A stretch of DNA of 64,000 nucleotides from Klebsiella electrica (GTDB lineage: Bacteria; Pseudomonadota; Gammaproteobacteria; Enterobacterales; Enterobacteriaceae), in the NCBI RefSeq assembly GCF_006711645.1, contig NZ_CP041249.1:1-64000 (forward strand), written 5' to 3'. Under the pieces are notes generated by a model. That model was not told where the DNA came from, searched no databases, and was given only the letters and a program-made list of their open reading frames with translations. A program made the position numbers and the translations under genes. Shown one piece after another: positions 34,404 through 43,581 of the stretch (positions within the stretch are counted from its first letter, which is position 1; every line of letters begins with the position of its first letter).

Positions 34404-35827
34404 TGGCCAACTTTAATACGCTAATCAAACGTAAACAGTATCTCTGGCTGGTCCTCATTCTTGTCGGTGGTGCATGTGCGATTGCTGGCGGGATGTATCT
34501 GTCCGATCTGAATCTGAGTTCAGAAGAAGAAGCCCCCGTACAGGGTGAACCGGCGCCGGACATGACCGGGGTGGTGGACAGCCAGTTCAACAGTAAGGTG
34601 GAGCAACATGCGACCACGGAAATGCAGGCCACTGCAGCAGATCTGAATAAGCGCTTTGGCGCCCTGCAGGGGGAAGTGGATTTGCTCAGTAAAGCGCGCA
34701 GCGCAGACCAGATCCGTATCGACAAACTCAGCAATGAAAATGTGGCCATGCAGGAGCAACTGAAGACGCTGGGCGTGAAACCGGCCGTGTCTGGCGGCGA
34801 GCCTGCGCCTTCGCCACCCTCGCCGCCGCCGGGACCGGAAGGGGAGCCGCAGCCGGCAAATTTCCCCGCGCAGTCTGGTGGTGCAGTCCCTCCGCCAACA
34901 GCGTTCTATCCTGGCAATGGCACCGTGCAGGCTCCACAGGTTAGCTATCAGTCCGTACCGGTACCGAACCAGATACAGCGCAAAACGTTCAGCTATGACC
35001 GCGGTAAGAAAACGAAGTCACTGCCCTACATTCCGTCAGGCAGCTTTGCCAAAAGCAAGCTGATCGAAGGTGCTGATGCCAACGCTTCCGTTACCGGGAA
35101 TGAATCAACCGTACCGATGTCGCTGAGAATTATTGGGCATGTGGAAATGCCGAACAGCAAAACCTATGACCTGACAGGTTGCTTTGTCGGCCTCGAAGCC
35201 TGGGGGGACGTATCGAGTGAGCGCGCCATCGTTCGCACCCGCAATATCAGCTGTATCAAAGGCGACAAAACTATCGACCAGCCGATAGCCGGGCACGTCT
35301 CCTTCATGGGCAAGAATGGCATAAAAGGGGAAGTGGTGATGCGTAACGGAAAAATCCTCGGCTGGGCCTGGGGGGCAGGCTTTGTTGAAGGGATTGGTCA
35401 GGGGATTGAGCGAGCTTCGCAGCCAGCTGTTGGTCTGGGTGCCACAGCCTCCGTTGGCGCCGGTGATGTCCTGAAAATGGGGATTGGCGGCGGATCATCG
35501 AAAGCGGCACAGACGTTAGGCGATTACTACATCAAACGCGCTGAGCAGTATCACGCGGTGATCCCGATCGGTGCGGGCAACGAAGTCACCATAGTGTTTC
35601 AGGACGGTTTCCAGCTGAAAACTATTGAGGAGCTTGAAGCGGAGAAAAATGGACAACAGCAGGCGCAGAACCCGCAGCAACCCGAACAACCTGAGAGCAG
35701 GTCACAGCAATCCGGCGGGAACCTGAATGGTTTTAATACCGATGAGATGCTGAAGAAGCTGGGCAAACTTGACCCGCATCAGTTCTCGCCGGGAGCCATG
35801 TCGGGGGGCGAAAACTCAGGTCAGTAA
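34403..35827 (+). CDS. traB: Core-channel protein TraB (VirB10-like)
   Basis: 474 residues. It spans from inner membrane (LWLVLILVGGACAIAGGMYL, about 13-32) through a Pro-rich periplasmic linker (PAPSPPSPPPGPEGEPQP) to the conserved TrbI/VirB10 domain in the C-terminal half (PYIPSGSFAKSKLIEGADANAS, then EVVMRNGKILGWAWGAGFVEG and YHAVIPIGAGNEVTIVFQDG). ATG 34403 in TGATG overlaps the traK stop. Coiled coil near 65-120. Confidence 0.95.
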   Translation: MANFNTLIKRKQYLWLVLILVGGACAIAGGMYLSDLNLSSEEEAPVQGEPAPDMTGVVDSQFNSKVEQHATTEMQATAADLNKRFGALQGEVDLLSKARSADQIRIDKLSNENVAMQEQLKTLGVKPAVSGGEPAPSPPSPPPGPEGEPQPANFPAQSGGAVPPPTAFYPGNGTVQAPQVSYQSVPVPNQIQRKTFSYDRGKKTKSLPYIPSGSFAKSKLIEGADANASVTGNESTVPMSLRIIGHVEMPNSKTYDLTGCFVGLEAWGDVSSERAIVRTRNISCIKGDKTIDQPIAGHVSFMGKNGIKGEVVMRNGKILGWAWGAGFVEGIGQGIERASQPAVGLGATASVGAGDVLKMGIGGGSSKAAQTLGDYYIKRAEQYHAVIPIGAGNEVTIVFQDGFQLKTIEELEAEKNGQQQAQNPQQPEQPESRSQQSGGNLNGFNTDEMLKKLGKLDPHQFSPGAMSGGENSGQ

Positions 35828-35889
35828 GTCAGGGCATGAACAAGGGTTAATCACCATAAATAACCCACCAGGAATATAAAGGGGAATAC

Positions 35890-36459
35890 ATGAAGGAATT
35901 AATACTGTTAATTCCTCTGGGCAGCGCTTTGCTCTTAACCGGGTGCGCGGGCACAGAGTCCGATTTTGAATGTAATGCCACAACATCCGATACCTGTATG
36001 ACGATGGAGCAGGCGAATGAGAAAGCAAAAGCCCTGGAGGAACACGCATCAGCAAAGCCGGCTGCGGCAGGGTTGCCACGACTGGCTGACGGAAATTTCA
36101 GGACGTCTTCGCCAAACTCATACCCGCTGCCGCCGCAGCCAGTCATTAAACCGGTGCGAAATACTGCGCCCGCTGTGACGGTGAGCAATAAATCCGGGTT
36201 CCTGAATACGGTACCGGTCAATCATGATGACGTCCTGAGAACCCGGACTGCTCCGGTATATATCAGGCCGGTTAGTGTTGGTACCTATACCTCTCCGTCT
36301 ACGGTACCCGGTAATTATCCAAGGCCGCTAAGAAAGGGTGAGCAAACAGCATCATTATGGATAGCGCCTTACGTTGATTCTGAGGATGTCTATCACCAGC
36401 CCACAACGGTTGTATTTGTTGTTACACCATCGGCGTGGGGCCAGCCCCGCATTAACTAA
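35890..36459 (+). CDS. traV: Outer-membrane lipoprotein TraV
   Basis: 189 residues, VirB7-like lipoprotein that anchors TraK/TraB. The lipobox LLLTGC places the modified Cys at residue 19; the first half has further Cys residues (FECNATTSDTCMTM) as in F TraV. Pro/Thr-rich C-terminal half. RBS-like GGGGAAT upstream of ATG. traP, which lies between traB and traV in F, is absent here. Confidence 0.9.
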   Translation: MKELILLIPLGSALLLTGCAGTESDFECNATTSDTCMTMEQANEKAKALEEHASAKPAAAGLPRLADGNFRTSSPNSYPLPPQPVIKPVRNTAPAVTVSNKSGFLNTVPVNHDDVLRTRTAPVYIRPVSVGTYTSPSTVPGNYPRPLRKGEQTASLWIAPYVDSEDVYHQPTTVVFVVTPSAWGQPRIN

Positions 36460-36572
36460 TTAGCAGCGCCGTTAATGGCGCTGTGAATACTGAATTAATA
36501 CCGGATTTAAAACGAGTGCCCTGTGCGTTGAAAGGGATGGGCGGTAGCGTGTTTTTTCTTCTGGAGAGCATT

Positions 36573-36851
36573 ATGGGTAATGATAACGTTTTAAACTTCT
36601 TTTGTTGCCTGACTGGCGTGTTGATAATTGCTTTATTAATTTACAAGGAATCTTTACCCAGCGATGATGACTTAATTAGGGACGGTAAATACTGGTCGAC
36701 TGACTGCACCCTGAAGGAGGTTGATATTCCTACCGGCTTTTTAACCAGTAACATTAACCGACTGGATTGTTCAGGTATTGTTGTTAATGTCGCGACGGAC
36801 AGGTACGACATGGCCATATCTGCTTATGACAAATCCAAAAATCAGGAGTGA
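36573..36851 (+). CDS. Small membrane-anchored tra-operon protein, paralogue of 37097-37501
   Basis: 92 residues, function unknown. One membrane segment (LNFFCCLTGVLIIALLIYK) and a small extracytoplasmic domain with two Cys (WSTDCTLKEVDIPTG, LDCSGIVVNV). The same pattern W..DC.L.EV.IPTG and LDC.GI..NV occurs in the protein at 37097-37501. ATG 36573 has CTGGAGAG upstream; a longer frame from 36483 is possible. It lies in the traV-traC gap where F carries traR and small trb genes. Confidence 0.65.
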   Translation: MGNDNVLNFFCCLTGVLIIALLIYKESLPSDDDLIRDGKYWSTDCTLKEVDIPTGFLTSNINRLDCSGIVVNVATDRYDMAISAYDKSKNQE

Positions 36852-36857
36852 TACAGG

Positions 36858-37100
36858 ATGATTAACTTTATAGACTTTCCTGGCGATAAAGAGAGTTCAT
36901 TCTTTATCTCTCGTGATGAAACGCAAGCCACTGCTGATATGAATGAATGGATTGGAAGTCATGCAATTTCAATAATCTCGATTGAGACGATAGTGAAAGA
37001 ATATCATTTTATTTGCATCAGACTCTGGTACTGCATTGAAATCAAAACCAGTGAGTCTTTGAACGATGCGATGGACTCTATACACCGGGGTGGGAAATGA
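36858..37100 (+). CDS. Hypothetical cytoplasmic protein in the traV-traC gap
   Basis: 80 residues, not recognised. ATG 36858 after ACAGG, 6 bp after the previous stop; stop overlaps the next ATG. Contains DETQATADMNEWIGSHAISIISIETI, a pattern seen in small proteins of toxin-antitoxin-like or sensor folds but not specific enough to name. No signal peptide. Confidence 0.55.
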   Translation: MINFIDFPGDKESSFFISRDETQATADMNEWIGSHAISIISIETIVKEYHFICIRLWYCIEIKTSESLNDAMDSIHRGGK

Positions 37101-37501
37101 CTGCTTACTATATCGACGGTGTTAATATTGCCTGGCTAAATGGTGTATGCTTATTTCTTATCTTTGCCGGGTTTGTCGTGGCACTGGCCATGTTTATCAT
37201 CCCTAAAAAAATTAATCTGCGAGTCAACAGAGGTAATACATTTATCTTTAGTGTGCTTATAACGTTGGCTGCGTTTGTCACGGTTGTCGTCTTTACCAGA
37301 GGGGCATTCACGATGGAAGAGCTCGAAGCCGGGAGACACTGGAAGAATGACTGCAAGCTCCTGGAGGTGAACATCCCGACAGGCACGTTTACCGAACCAG
37401 TGAATAAACTGGACTGTGTCGGCATCATCATTAATGTGCCGAGGCTTCAGTATGATGAGTATATCCGCCAGTGGGAGCTGTATAAGGTTAAAAACAAATG
37501 A
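37097..37501 (+). CDS. Membrane protein with paired-Cys C-terminal domain, paralogue of 36573-36851
   Basis: 134 residues, function unknown. Two membrane segments (WLNGVCLFLIFAGFVVALAMFII and FIFSVLITLAAFVTVVVFT) and a C-terminal domain that repeats the pattern of the upstream paralogue: HWKNDCKLLEVNIPTG and LDCVGIIINV. ATG overlaps the previous stop (ATGA); its own stop also overlaps the next ATG. The two conserved Cys could form a periplasmic disulfide. Confidence 0.62.
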   Translation: MTAYYIDGVNIAWLNGVCLFLIFAGFVVALAMFIIPKKINLRVNRGNTFIFSVLITLAAFVTVVVFTRGAFTMEELEAGRHWKNDCKLLEVNIPTGTFTEPVNKLDCVGIIINVPRLQYDEYIRQWELYKVKNK

Positions 37502-37788
37502 ATACAAAAAGAGCATGCGGTGTTAGACATGTTATTAACTGGATTGTCCCGGTGTTTTTGCTGGGTGGCCTGCTGTACCTTTTCTACGATGATTACAGAG
37601 ATAACAAAACAGCGACTGAAGAACAGTTACTGGCTCTTTCTCATGAAATCCCCTGTGCCGGTGAAGCTTTCAGGAAAGCACTTCTTAATAATCCGAAGCC
37701 ATTAACACTCCGCGCAGTGAATAAAATAGCATCAGAGTGCGGTGAAAGCGAAAAACAACTGAAAGCTCTGAATGGTATCAATAAATGA
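37498..37788 (+). CDS. Small membrane-anchored protein in the traV-traC gap
   Basis: 96 residues, not recognised. One N-terminal membrane segment (VINWIVPVFLLGGLLYLFY) and a soluble domain with two Cys (EIPCAGEAFRKALL, KIASECGESEKQL). Overlaps both neighbours by 4 nt (ATGA), so it belongs to the same translationally coupled set. Confidence 0.6.
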   Translation: MNTKRACGVRHVINWIVPVFLLGGLLYLFYDDYRDNKTATEEQLLALSHEIPCAGEAFRKALLNNPKPLTLRAVNKIASECGESEKQLKALNGINK

Positions 37789-38183
37789 AAGGGGTAATGA
37801 CAATGGGGTTTGTTACAAAATACGGGTCTTTGTTTGTCCCTGTTATCTACTGGCTTGTTTATCTGGTAGTCAGGTTTACTTATAACGGACTGGCGGGAGA
37901 GTACACGCCTGATTTCATTCAGAGCATTCGTCATGACGGTGTGTTTATTATCTGTGGCTTACTGGTGTTCTATCTTGCTTGTTTACGAATTAAAGACAGT
38001 GGTAGTGAAATCTCAGCAGTACTCTTTTGGTCTATTGTTGGTTTTCATGTGGCTGCGTTAGTTCTTACGCTTCTTATCTGTTTATGGAAGGGGGTGCTTT
38101 TGTGGGACGTTATTTTCTTCTGGCAACTGGGGGCCTCCATGTTATTGCTGTTTTTTATGCCTGCTTACCTTCTCCTGCGGTGA
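37785..38183 (+). CDS. Integral membrane protein in the traV-traC gap
   Basis: 132 residues, not recognised. Four hydrophobic segments (SLFVPVIYWLVYLVVRF, GVFIICGLLVFYLACL, FWSIVGFHVAALVLTLLICLW, FWQLGASMLLLFFMPAYLLL). The ATG at 37785 overlaps the previous stop; an internal ATG at 37803 is an alternative. Last of five coupled genes before traC. Confidence 0.58.
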   Translation: MKGVMTMGFVTKYGSLFVPVIYWLVYLVVRFTYNGLAGEYTPDFIQSIRHDGVFIICGLLVFYLACLRIKDSGSEISAVLFWSIVGFHVAALVLTLLICLWKGVLLWDVIFFWQLGASMLLLFFMPAYLLLR

Positions 38184-38267
38184 TTTAACCGTTAATGCTG
38201 ATATTTTCACGATAATCTGTTTTCTACTTTAGATGGTTAATTAACACCCTCATTAAGGAACGCTCGC

Positions 38268-40907
38268 ATGAGTAATAACCTGATGGATACCGTTGCTCAG
38301 GCCGTGAATTCGCTGGTGTCTGCGTTTAAATTGCCCGACGAATCTGCCAAAGCCAACGACATGCTGGGCAGCATGAATTTCCCACAGTTCAGCCGGGTTT
38401 TGCCCTATAAGGATTATGACTCTGCGACCGGACTGTTTATTAATGCCAAAACCGTCGGTTTTATGTTTGAGGCCCGACCTTTACCGGGCGCTAACGCACA
38501 TATCGTGGCCTCGCTGGAAAACCTGCTGAGAACCAAAATTCCCCGCGGTGTTCCGGTGACCATTAATCTTATCTCGAGCAAGCTGGTCGGGGACGATATT
38601 GAGTATGGGTTACGGGAGTTCAGCTGGAGCGGTAAAGAGGCCAAAAAGTTTAATGCCATTACCCGCGCCTATTATCTTCGGGCGGCTGAAACACAGTTCT
38701 CCCTGCCTCCGGGGATGGATTTACCCCTGACTCTGCGTAACTACCGTGTCTTTATCTCCTGCTGTGTACCCCGAAAGAAACATTCGAAAGCACAGATCGT
38801 CGAGCTGGAGAACCAGGTAAAAATCATCCGGGCTTCCCTGCAGGGTGCGCAAATTCCAACGCGGATACTGGATGCCCAGGGCCTGGTCGATATCGTGCGT
38901 GAACAGGTGAACCCTGATCCGGGTGAAATGTACCGTAAGCCTTACAAACTGGACCTGTACCAGGACCTGAATTATCAGTGTGTGGATGACAGTTTTGATA
39001 TGCAGGTCACTGCAAACCACCTGAAGATTGGTCTGCTGGACCGGAACGGTAAAGAGAAAGTCACCCGTGTTACCAATTATCATCTGGCCCGCGATCCGGA
39101 AATCGCCTTCCTCTGGACCAGTGCGGACAACTACGCCAACCTGTTGAACCCGGAGCTCTCCATCTCCTGCCCGTTTGTCATCACGCTGACGTTAATGGTG
39201 GAGGACCAGGTGAAGACCCAGAATGAGGCCAACCTGAAGTACCTCGATCTGGAGAAAAAAAGCAAAACCTCTTATGCGAAATACTTCCCGTCAGTGGAAA
39301 AAGAGGTTCAGGAGTGGGGGGACATCCGCCAGCGGCTGGCTACCAATCAGTCCTCTCTGGTGAGTTACTTCTTTAATATCACGGCCTACACCGACGATAA
39401 CGCCGAAGCCTCTCTGGCGACCGAGCAGCAGATCCTCAACAGCTATCGTAAAGGCGGCTTTGAGCTGCTGCCCGCACGTTACCACCATCTGCGAAATTAT
39501 CTGGCCATGCTGCCGTTTAAATCCGGTGAGGGGCTTTTCAAAGAGCTTCAGGCTGCAGGTGTCGTCAAGCGGGCAGAAACCTTCAATGTGGCCAACCTGC
39601 TGCCGGTTGTTGCCGACAGTCCGTTAGCGCCTGCCGGATTACTGGCGCCCACCTATCGCAACCAGCTGGCGTTCATCGACCTGTTCTATGAGGGGATGAA
39701 CAACACCAACTTCAATATGGCGGTCTGCGGGACCTCCGGGGCGGGTAAAACCGGCCTTATTCAGCCACTGATCCGCAGCGTGCTGGACTCTGGCGGTTTT
39801 GCCTGGGTATTCGACATGGGCGACGGCTATAAGTCCTTATGCGAGAACATGGGCGGGGTTTACCTCGACGGTGACTCACTGAAATTCAACCCGTTTGCCA
39901 ACATTCTTGATGACGCCAATTTTGACCTGTCGGCTGAGCGTATCCGCGACCAGATGTCGGTGATGGCGAGCCCGAACGGCAACCTGGATGAGGTGCATGA
40001 AGGTCTGCTGCTGCAGGCGGTGCAGGCGGCCTGGCTGAGCAAGCGTAATAAGGCCCGTATCGATGATGTGGTCGATTTTCTCAAAACCGCGAAAGAGAGT
40101 CAGGAGTACGCCGAGTCACCGACCATTCGCAGCCGCCTGGACGAGATGATTATTCTGCTCGACCAGTACACGGTGAATGGTATCTACGGCGATTACTTCA
40201 ACTCCGATGAACCGTCATTGCACGATGATGCCCGGATGGTGGTCCTCGAGCTGGGCGGTCTTGAATCGCGGCCTTCCCTGCTGGTCGCGGTCATGTTCTC
40301 GCTGATTATCTATATCGAAAACCGGATGTATCAGTCCCCCCGCAGCCTGAAGAAACTGAACGTCATTGACGAGGGCTGGCGGCTGCTGGACTTCAAAAAC
40401 GAAAAAGTCGGCACCTTTATTGAGAAGGGTTACCGTACCGCGCGCCGCCACCTGGGGTCATATATCACCATCACGCAAAATATTGTGGATTTCGACTCAC
40501 CCACCGCATCCAGTGCGGCCCGGGCGGCCTGGGGTAACTCCTCATACAAAGTCATCCTTAAGCAGTCTGCCAAAGAGTTTGCCAAATATAACCAGCTCTA
40601 CCCGGATCAGTTTACGCAAATGCAGCGGGACATGATTAACAGCTTTGGGTCAGCCAAAGACCAGTGGTTCAGCTCCTTCATGCTGCAGGTGGAGGCACAT
40701 ACATCCTGGCATCGTCTGTTCGTCGATCCCCTCAGCCGCGCAATGTACTCCTCAAGCGGGGCCGATTTCGAGTACATCAAAGGTCGCAAAAAGCAGGGAA
40801 CGGACATTCACGACGCGGTGTACGAGCTGGCCAGCCGGAATTTCCCGGCAGAAATGTCTGACCTGGAAGCCCGCATTGCCCATGACAACATAAGGAACGT
40901 AGCCTGA
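38268..40907 (+). CDS. traC: Pilus assembly ATPase TraC (VirB4-like)
   Basis: 879 residues. Cytoplasmic ATPase that energises pilus assembly. Walker A CGTSGAGKTGLI (about 485-496), Walker B region MVVLELGGLES and LKKLNVIDEGWRLLD, then TITQNIVDFDS. AAGGAACG precedes the ATG; TGA overlaps the ATG of trbI. Confidence 0.96.
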   Translation: MSNNLMDTVAQAVNSLVSAFKLPDESAKANDMLGSMNFPQFSRVLPYKDYDSATGLFINAKTVGFMFEARPLPGANAHIVASLENLLRTKIPRGVPVTINLISSKLVGDDIEYGLREFSWSGKEAKKFNAITRAYYLRAAETQFSLPPGMDLPLTLRNYRVFISCCVPRKKHSKAQIVELENQVKIIRASLQGAQIPTRILDAQGLVDIVREQVNPDPGEMYRKPYKLDLYQDLNYQCVDDSFDMQVTANHLKIGLLDRNGKEKVTRVTNYHLARDPEIAFLWTSADNYANLLNPELSISCPFVITLTLMVEDQVKTQNEANLKYLDLEKKSKTSYAKYFPSVEKEVQEWGDIRQRLATNQSSLVSYFFNITAYTDDNAEASLATEQQILNSYRKGGFELLPARYHHLRNYLAMLPFKSGEGLFKELQAAGVVKRAETFNVANLLPVVADSPLAPAGLLAPTYRNQLAFIDLFYEGMNNTNFNMAVCGTSGAGKTGLIQPLIRSVLDSGGFAWVFDMGDGYKSLCENMGGVYLDGDSLKFNPFANILDDANFDLSAERIRDQMSVMASPNGNLDEVHEGLLLQAVQAAWLSKRNKARIDDVVDFLKTAKESQEYAESPTIRSRLDEMIILLDQYTVNGIYGDYFNSDEPSLHDDARMVVLELGGLESRPSLLVAVMFSLIIYIENRMYQSPRSLKKLNVIDEGWRLLDFKNEKVGTFIEKGYRTARRHLGSYITITQNIVDFDSPTASSAARAAWGNSSYKVILKQSAKEFAKYNQLYPDQFTQMQRDMINSFGSAKDQWFSSFMLQVEAHTSWHRLFVDPLSRAMYSSSGADFEYIKGRKKQGTDIHDAVYELASRNFPAEMSDLEARIAHDNIRNVA

Positions 40908-41296
40908 TGGACAACAACTCTGAGCAGCAAAGAACGACATTCTTCACTTTACGACGGAGTCTGACCGTTATCGCCCTCGTGGGCACCATTCTGGCGACCA
41001 ATGTCTTTATCACGCGTCTGGTGCTGGCACATACCGCGCCACGGGTGGTGGCCTTCGATATGAAGAAGACGCTGGACAGTTTTATGGACAGCGTCAGTCA
41101 GAAGCCGCTGTCAGAGGCGCAGTCAAAAGCGCTCTCAGACCGCTTTAACGCAGCGCTGGAGCAGAGCCTGGCCGACTATCAGAAAACGAATCATGTCCTG
41201 ATCCTGGTTTCACCGGCCGTGGTCCAGGGCGCACCCGATGTCACCCGTAAAATCCAGACCGACATTGCCACCCGAATGAAGGGGGCGCGGGAATGA
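40907..41296 (+). CDS. trbI: Conjugal transfer protein TrbI
   Basis: 129 residues, same size as F TrbI. One N-terminal membrane segment (LTVIALVGTILATNVFITRLVLA) and a periplasmic domain (FDMKKTLDSFMDSVSQKPLSE). Affects pilus retraction/outgrowth in F. Overlaps traC and traW. Confidence 0.9.
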   Translation: MDNNSEQQRTTFFTLRRSLTVIALVGTILATNVFITRLVLAHTAPRVVAFDMKKTLDSFMDSVSQKPLSEAQSKALSDRFNAALEQSLADYQKTNHVLILVSPAVVQGAPDVTRKIQTDIATRMKGARE

Positions 41297-41922
41297 AACG
41301 CACCGGTATTGCCGTGCTGGCGTTTTGCCTGATTTCCCCGGGCGTGCCGGCGGCTGACCTGGGAACCTGGGGGGATCTATGGCCGGTTCAGGAGCAGGAC
41401 ATGCTGACGCTCATTACTCAGCGTCTCGAGGCGCTACAGAAGTCGGGGAAATGGGCGCAGGAAATGGAAGCTTTCAAAGGACGCGTGATTGAGAACAGCC
41501 AGCGACCGGCGCCGGTTGAGGGAGTAGGGAAAGCGGATAAGTATGAACAGCGCTGGTTCGACCCCAGTATCCGGCTGACTGAGGACCTGAAAGATCACAA
41601 CGGGCGGGTGTTCGCGCGCAAAGGCGACGTTCTGAATCCGCTGAAAACGGTCCCCTTTATGCAGACGCTGTACTTTATCGACGGTGACGATCCGGACCAG
41701 GTCGCCTGGATGAAACGGCAGGTCCCCGACACCCTGATAAGCAAAATTATTCTGGTGAAAGGGAGCGTGCCGGATACGTCAGTGGCGCTCGATGCCCGAA
41801 TTTATTTTGACCAGAACGGTGTGCTTTCAAAACGGTTCGGCCTGACCAGGGTGCCGGCGCGCATTACCCCGGCGCCCTCTGGTGAGCGGCTGAACATCGA
41901 GACGTTCCCCGCTCATCAATAA
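41293..41922 (+). CDS. traW: Pilus assembly protein TraW
   Basis: 209 residues (F TraW 210). Signal peptide MKRTGIAVLAFCLISPGVPAA, then DLGTWGDLWPVQEQDMLTL, the conserved start of mature TraW, and a periplasmic beta domain (NPLKTVPFMQTLYFIDGDDP). Starts 4 nt inside trbI. Works with TrbC and TraU in the periplasm. Confidence 0.95.
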   Translation: MKRTGIAVLAFCLISPGVPAADLGTWGDLWPVQEQDMLTLITQRLEALQKSGKWAQEMEAFKGRVIENSQRPAPVEGVGKADKYEQRWFDPSIRLTEDLKDHNGRVFARKGDVLNPLKTVPFMQTLYFIDGDDPDQVAWMKRQVPDTLISKIILVKGSVPDTSVALDARIYFDQNGVLSKRFGLTRVPARITPAPSGERLNIETFPAHQ

Positions 41923-41932
41923 GGATGTTGCC

Positions 41933-42922
41933 GTGAAACCTTTACTGCTTTTCTTCACCACTGTGCTGTTGTGGGGCCAAAGTCTGAATGTCCTTGCCGA
42001 CCCGTCCTGCGAAGGCCGCTTTGTTAACCCGATTTCCGATGTTTGCTGGCAGTGCATTTTCCCGATGTCCATCGGGAGTGCCTCTGTGGCGGCCGGTGGC
42101 GGCCCGGACACGGTGAATCCGGCCAGCCCGATCCAAACGTGCCCCATGCCCCCGCCGATTTTTTACCGTATTGGGATGGCGATCGGTTACTGGGAGCCGA
42201 TGGCCCTGACGGATGTCAGCCGCTCTCCGGGGTGCATGGTGAATATGGGCGGATTTAGCCTCAACCTGGGGAAAACCGGGATGGGGACCGCGAAAAAGGA
42301 TGATAAGCAGGTCAACGGGGCCTTCTATCACGTGCACTGGTACAAATATCCGCTGACCAGCTGGCTCAGCATTATCACGTCGGCGGGTTGCCTGCAGGGC
42401 GGAGATATGGATATCGCCTACCTCTCTGAAATTGACCCGACCTGGGTGGACAGCAGCCTGACCACCATTCTGAACCCCGAGGCTGTTTTGTTTGCGAACC
42501 CGATTGCCCAGGGGGCCTGCGCCGCTGATGCCATCGCCAGCGCATTTAACAAACCGCTGGACATCCTCTTCTGGTGTGCCGGCTCTCAGGGCTCGATGTA
42601 CCCCTTCAGTGGCTGGGTCAGCAACGAATCCAGCCCGCTGCAGTCATCGCTGCTGCTGAGTGAACGCATGGCCTACAAGCTCCACCGGCAGGGACAGATC
42701 CTGGAGACCGTCGGGGCCGATGTCGCGGTCTGTTACGAATACCCGTCACCGATTATTCCCAAGGAGCGCTGGCGGTACCAGATGGTGAATATGTACCCCG
42801 ACAGCGCGCAGTGCCATCCCCTGGGGCGGACGGTCACGCGCTGGGAGGTCGGGAAAAACCCGCCAGTAACCCGAAAGAACTTCGGCTATCTGATGTGGCG
42901 AAAACGTAACTGTGTGTATTAA
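41933..42922 (+). CDS. traU: Conjugal transfer protein TraU
   Basis: 329 residues (F TraU 330). GTG start after AAGGATG. Signal peptide MKPLLLFFTTVLLWGQSLNVLA, then a Cys-rich periplasmic protein (PSCEGRFVNPISDVCWQCIFP). The cysteines need DsbC or TrbB-type isomerases. It has no clear VirB counterpart and is F-type specific. Confidence 0.96.
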   Translation: MKPLLLFFTTVLLWGQSLNVLADPSCEGRFVNPISDVCWQCIFPMSIGSASVAAGGGPDTVNPASPIQTCPMPPPIFYRIGMAIGYWEPMALTDVSRSPGCMVNMGGFSLNLGKTGMGTAKKDDKQVNGAFYHVHWYKYPLTSWLSIITSAGCLQGGDMDIAYLSEIDPTWVDSSLTTILNPEAVLFANPIAQGACAADAIASAFNKPLDILFWCAGSQGSMYPFSGWVSNESSPLQSSLLLSERMAYKLHRQGQILETVGADVAVCYEYPSPIIPKERWRYQMVNMYPDSAQCHPLGRTVTRWEVGKNPPVTRKNFGYLMWRKRNCVY

Positions 42923-42934
42923 AGAGGATCAATC

Positions 42935-43108
42935 ATGAAAGAAGAACAGAAACAATGCGACTCACAACCGGCTCAGTCTCAGGAGGCGTCTCCATGTGCA
43001 TCACGGGTCACTTTCTGTATGGAGAAAAAGGCAATAACGGCAGAACAATACAGAGACTGGCAATTACTTGCCGCCAGTCTCCGGCGTAATATTAAAAAGG
43101 AGGTCTAA
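42935..43108 (+). CDS. 57-residue hypothetical protein after traU
   Basis: Short gene starting MKEEQKQCDSQPAQSQEASP and ending SLRRNIKKEV. ATG 42935 follows AGAGGAT, 12 bp after traU. It has three Cys, no signal, and a basic end. Not recognised. It ends where the opposite-strand gene 43109-43345 ends. Confidence 0.5.
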   Translation: MKEEQKQCDSQPAQSQEASPCASRVTFCMEKKAITAEQYRDWQLLAASLRRNIKKEV

Positions 43109-43345
43109 TCAATAATTTCCGGATGTGGAAATCATAGCTTCTGTTATTTCAAGGCAAAGGCGGTTATAAGTTGGGTCGTTTTTATCCTGTATTGTTTTAA
43201 CGATATTTATGCCAGTTTCGTGTGGTAGATTTCTGATGATGCAAAAAAGTAATTGTTTTAGTGCAATTATTTCGTCACTGCGCTGATTATCATCATAGCT
43301 AAATGAAACCTTTGCGGATTCTACAGTATTTGTTAGTTCGTTCAT
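43109..43345 (-). CDS. Opposite-strand hypothetical gene inside the tra operon
   Basis: 78 residues, not recognised. ATG at 43345 with a strong ribosome binding site (AAGGAG) read on the minus strand. Starts MNELTNTVESAKVSFSYDDN; helical middle (EIIALKQLLFCIIRNLP). It is lower in GC than its neighbours. It lies between traU and trbC, where F has no such gene on this strand. It looks like a small inserted or recruited gene with its own promoter around 43350-43450. Confidence 0.6.
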   Translation of the reverse strand: MNELTNTVESAKVSFSYDDNQRSDEIIALKQLLFCIIRNLPHETGINIVKTIQDKNDPTYNRLCLEITEAMISTSGNY

Positions 43346-43581
43346 GTTAACTCCTTGTTGGAAAATGTTTATCCTGGTCTTTCTTGTCAGGGATGTACCA
43401 GGCTTAAACACGCTACTACAACGCGGCCGGGCGCGTAATCCCGGAAATTTATGGCTATGGCATAATCCGTAATAGTTGCATAACTGGCTGATTCATTTTT
43501 ATACCCCTCTCAATAATAACGCTTTGTCAGAACCTTAATAACAAACTCCAGACACATTAAATGCTTTTGAATGAGGCAAAT
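43346..43581. other. Intergenic region between the reverse gene and trbC
   Basis: 236 bp, AT-rich. Probably holds the promoter of the reverse gene and possibly an internal promoter for trbC (TTGCAT ... TATGGCATAATCC-type sequences at 43447-43490). No further gene seen. Confidence 0.35.
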
